From Nocardioides sp. LHD-245 (lineage in GTDB: Bacteria > Actinomycetota > Actinomycetes > Propionibacteriales > Nocardioidaceae): a stretch of 64,000 bases of DNA. Positions 61,724 to 64,000 of this stretch are shown one piece after another. The stretch is from NCBI RefSeq assembly GCF_030929495.1, contig NZ_JAVFWN010000001.1, positions 496,001 to 560,000 of the forward strand, given 5' to 3'. The notes beneath the pieces were generated by a model, which was not told the DNA's origin, ran no database searches, and saw only the letters and a list, made by a program, of their open reading frames with translations. Each line of letters opens with the position of its first letter. Position 1 is the first letter of the stretch. A program made the position numbers and the translations under genes.

Positions 61724-64000
61724 ATGACCGCCGCGCCCCTCGCCGACAGCGCCGCCGCCGATGCCGCCGAGCTGGACCCCCTGCGCGAGATCGCGCGCCG
61801 GGTGCTCTGGCTCTCGGCGGCGATGGTCGACACGGCCAACCACGACAGGCCGGATCCGTCCGGCCTCAAGGTCGGCGGTCACCAGGCGTCGTCCGCCTCG
61901 ATGGTCGACATCATGGTCGCCCTCTGGTTCCACGAGCTGACCGCGCTCGACCGGGTCTCGGTCAAGCCGCACGCCTCACCGGTGCTGCACGCGATCAACT
62001 ACCTGCTCGGGCAGCTGGACCCGTCGTACCTGCCCCGGCTGCGGGCGAAGGGCGGACTGCAGAGCTACCCGAGCCGGCTCAAGGACCCGGACCCGGTGGA
62101 CTTCTCCACCGGCTCGGTCGGGATCGGCGCGACCGCACCGCTGTGGGCGGCGCTCGCGCACCGCTACCTGAGCTCGCACTCGGCCGCGACGCCGCCCGCC
62201 GGACGGTTCATCAGCCTCCTCGGTGACGCCGAGCTCGACGAGGGAGCGGTGTGGGAGGCGATCGCCGACCCCGCCGTGGGCCGGCTCGGCGAGGTGCTCT
62301 GGATCGTCGACCTCAACCGGCAGTCCCTGGACCGAGTGGTGCCGGACATCCAGGCCGAGCGGCTGCGGGGCATGTTCGCCGCCGCCGGCTGGCAGACGAT
62401 GACCCTCAAGTGGGGGCGGCGGATCTCGGCGCTGTTCGAGCGGCCCGGTGGGGCCGACCTCCGGGCCCGGCTCGAGGCGATGCCCAACGAGGAGTACCAG
62501 CGACTCCTCCGGGTCCCGTCCGGGGAGCTGGCTGACCGGGTCGCCGGCCCGGACGCGTCGCCCGCCCTGCGCACCCTGGTCGCCTCGCTCGCCCCCGAGG
62601 AGCTCGCCGCCGCCGTCCGCGACCTCGGCGGCCACGACCTCGGTCTGCTCGTCGACGCCTTCGCCGAGGTCGACAGCCGATGCCCGACGGTGATCTTCGC
62701 CTACACGATCAAGGGGCGAGGGCTGCCCACCGAGGGGCACCCCGCCAACCACTCGGCCCTGCTGACGCGCGAGCAGATGCTCGCCCTCGCCCGCTCCTGC
62801 GGGGTCGACCCGGAGGGCCGGTGGGCCCGCCCGGCGCCGGAGTCGCCAGCCGGCCGGCTGGCCGCCGAGCGGGGGCGCGCGCTACGGCGTACGGCGGTCG
62901 AGATCGGGGAGCCCGCCGCCCTCCCCGTCGAGCTGGGCCGTCCGTTCCGCAAGCCGATCTCCACCCAGGCCGCACTCGGCCGGATCCTCGCCGACCTCGG
63001 CCGCGACGCGCCGGAGACCGCCGAGCGGATCGTGACGTGCAGCCCCGACGTCGCCTCCTCCACCAACCTCGGCGGCTGGATCAACAAGCGCGGCGTCTGG
63101 GCGCCGCACGACCGCCAGGACTGGTTCTCCGACGACCCGGAGCGCCTGCTCCGCTGGGCCGAGGCGGACACCGGGCAGCACATCGAGCTGGGGATCGCCG
63201 AGGTCAACCTGGTCTGCCTGGCCGCCGAGCTGGGCACCACGTGGAGCCGGTGGGGGCGGCCGCTGATCCCGATCGCCACGCTCTACGACCCGTTCGTCGC
63301 GCGGGCGCTGGAGCCGTGGTCCTACGGCATCTACGCGGGCGGGCAGTCGATCCTCGTCGGCACGCCCTCCGGCGTGACGCTCGCCCCGGAGGGCGGCGCG
63401 CACCAGTCGATCACCACGCCGTCGATCGGACTCGAGCAGCCGGGCTGCGTCGCGTGGGAGCCGGCGTTCCCGCAGGATCTGGAGTGGTGCCTGCTGCACG
63501 CCATGGGCCAGGTCGGCCGCCCGGGCGGGACGTCGTCGTACTTCCGGCTGTCGACGCGGCCGCTCGACCCGGCCGGTGCCGAGCTCCCCGACGACCCCGC
63601 ACTGCTCGCGCGCCGGCGGCGACAGGTGATTGCGGGCGGCTACCGGATCGGCGCCGCGCACGCGGACGGTGACGAGGTCACCCTCGTCGGCGTCGGCGCG
63701 ATCATGCCCGAGGTCATCGCCGCCGCCGCGACGCTCGAGCGGCTCGGCCGGCGCGTGGGCGTGGTCTGCCTGACGAGTCCCGACCTGGTCTTCCGCGCCT
63801 TCCAGGACGGCCCGGACAGCGGCATCCTCGGCGAGCTCCTGCCCGCGGCCCATCCGGCTCCGCTGGTCACGGTGCTCGACGGCCACCCGCACACCCTCGC
63901 CTTCCTCGCGGGCGTGCGCGGCGACCGGACTCGGAACCTCGGCGTGGTCGAGTTCGGCCAGTCCTCGAGCCTCGCGGACGCCCAGGCACTCCACGGCATC
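61724..64000 (+). CDS. AceE-like homodimeric 2-oxoacid dehydrogenase E1 / transketolase-type TPP enzyme, 3' end cut
   Basis: 759 codons are present and the frame runs off the window. The TPP site is GDAELDEG (167-174) with DLNRQSLD (196-203), matching the homodimeric E1 layout (GDGEMDEP ... NLQRLDGP in AceE) with Ala at the third position. AGWQTMTLKWG, YTIKGRGLPTEGHPANHSAL and the pyrimidine-domain segment HIELGIAEVNL support the same assignment; transketolases proper are more distant. AceE proteins are about 880-920 residues, so some 120-160 are missing. It starts four bases after the PLP gene, implying that it handles the 2-oxoacid that enzyme makes. Confidence 0.8.
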   Translation, partial: MTAAPLADSAAADAAELDPLREIARRVLWLSAAMVDTANHDRPDPSGLKVGGHQASSASMVDIMVALWFHELTALDRVSVKPHASPVLHAINYLLGQLDPSYLPRLRAKGGLQSYPSRLKDPDPVDFSTGSVGIGATAPLWAALAHRYLSSHSAATPPAGRFISLLGDAELDEGAVWEAIADPAVGRLGEVLWIVDLNRQSLDRVVPDIQAERLRGMFAAAGWQTMTLKWGRRISALFERPGGADLRARLEAMPNEEYQRLLRVPSGELADRVAGPDASPALRTLVASLAPEELAAAVRDLGGHDLGLLVDAFAEVDSRCPTVIFAYTIKGRGLPTEGHPANHSALLTREQMLALARSCGVDPEGRWARPAPESPAGRLAAERGRALRRTAVEIGEPAALPVELGRPFRKPISTQAALGRILADLGRDAPETAERIVTCSPDVASSTNLGGWINKRGVWAPHDRQDWFSDDPERLLRWAEADTGQHIELGIAEVNLVCLAAELGTTWSRWGRPLIPIATLYDPFVARALEPWSYGIYAGGQSILVGTPSGVTLAPEGGAHQSITTPSIGLEQPGCVAWEPAFPQDLEWCLLHAMGQVGRPGGTSSYFRLSTRPLDPAGAELPDDPALLARRRRQVIAGGYRIGAAHADGDEVTLVGVGAIMPEVIAAAATLERLGRRVGVVCLTSPDLVFRAFQDGPDSGILGELLPAAHPAPLVTVLDGHPHTLAFLAGVRGDRTRNLGVVEFGQSSSLADAQALHGI

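Overview
The window is a high-GC actinobacterial chromosome segment, most likely from a Nocardioides-like member of the Nocardioidaceae. That placement is an inference. It rests on the very high G+C with G/C-ending codons throughout, the conserved order YraN-ComM-DprA-XerC / M23 / rpsB-tsf-pyrH-frr-cdsA-rlmN, a mycothiol-type maleylpyruvate isomerase, the GlgE alpha-glucan pathway, an MgtA-type mannosyltransferase, and many genes whose start codon lies 6-9 bases after a TAnnnT -10 box (leaderless transcription). No rRNA, tRNA, CRISPR array, prophage or intact insertion sequence was seen. The segment is mostly ordinary chromosome, with an unusual density of intergenic palindromes.

Layout. 1-1053: 3' end of a TadG-like secreted protein. 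1.3-5.3 kb: overlapping DNA-processing operon (YraN, ComM, DprA, XerC). 5.3-6.6 kb: a VapBC-type toxin-antitoxin pair overlapping an M23 peptidase gene. 6.9-13.9 kb: translation and lipid housekeeping (rpsB, tsf, pyrH, frr, cdsA), interrupted after a strong terminator by an SPFH / zinc-ribbon / small membrane protein trio. 13.9-15.8 kb: an ECF42-type sigma factor with its DGPF partner, a likely autoregulatory promoter and a coupled 49-codon ORF. 15.9-28.7 kb: rlmN, a Tat-exported phosphoesterase, a mannosyltransferase, a LOG-family protein, methionine synthesis (metY-metX), a maleylacetate reductase, a RIO kinase, an M1 peptidase and two small membrane proteins. 28.9-33.7 kb: a two-component flavin monooxygenase operon with an aldehyde dehydrogenase and an AraC regulator. 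33.7-37.2 kb: a complete gentisate ring-cleavage operon facing an IclR regulator across a clear operator dyad. 37.3-41.3 kb: a thioredoxin-fold/TPR protein, an EI24 protein, and a LysR-EamA pair bracketed by inverted copies of related hairpins.

42-56.4 kb holds alpha-glucan and trehalose metabolism: glgE-treS-pep2 as one overlapping operon, glgB about 3.2 kb away from it, and an alpha-glucan phosphorylase on the other strand. Together these would convert trehalose to maltose, maltose 1-phosphate and branched alpha-glucan, and degrade it again. A 166-bp palindromic element lies directly upstream of glgB, where the usual glgE-treS-pep2-glgB order is broken. 56.6-64 kb is a catabolic transcription unit: DUF3830 protein, IclR regulator, a complete polar-amino-acid-type ABC transporter, a Cys/Met-metabolism PLP enzyme lacking a usual active-site tyrosine, and an AceE-like TPP enzyme cut by the window end.

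The most interesting material is this last cluster, whose substrate is unknown, and the intergenic palindromes (17.5, 38.3, 39.25/41.1, 43.9 and 45.4 kb, and the matched pair at 27.8/56.4 kb). Several of these look like small non-autonomous repeats.
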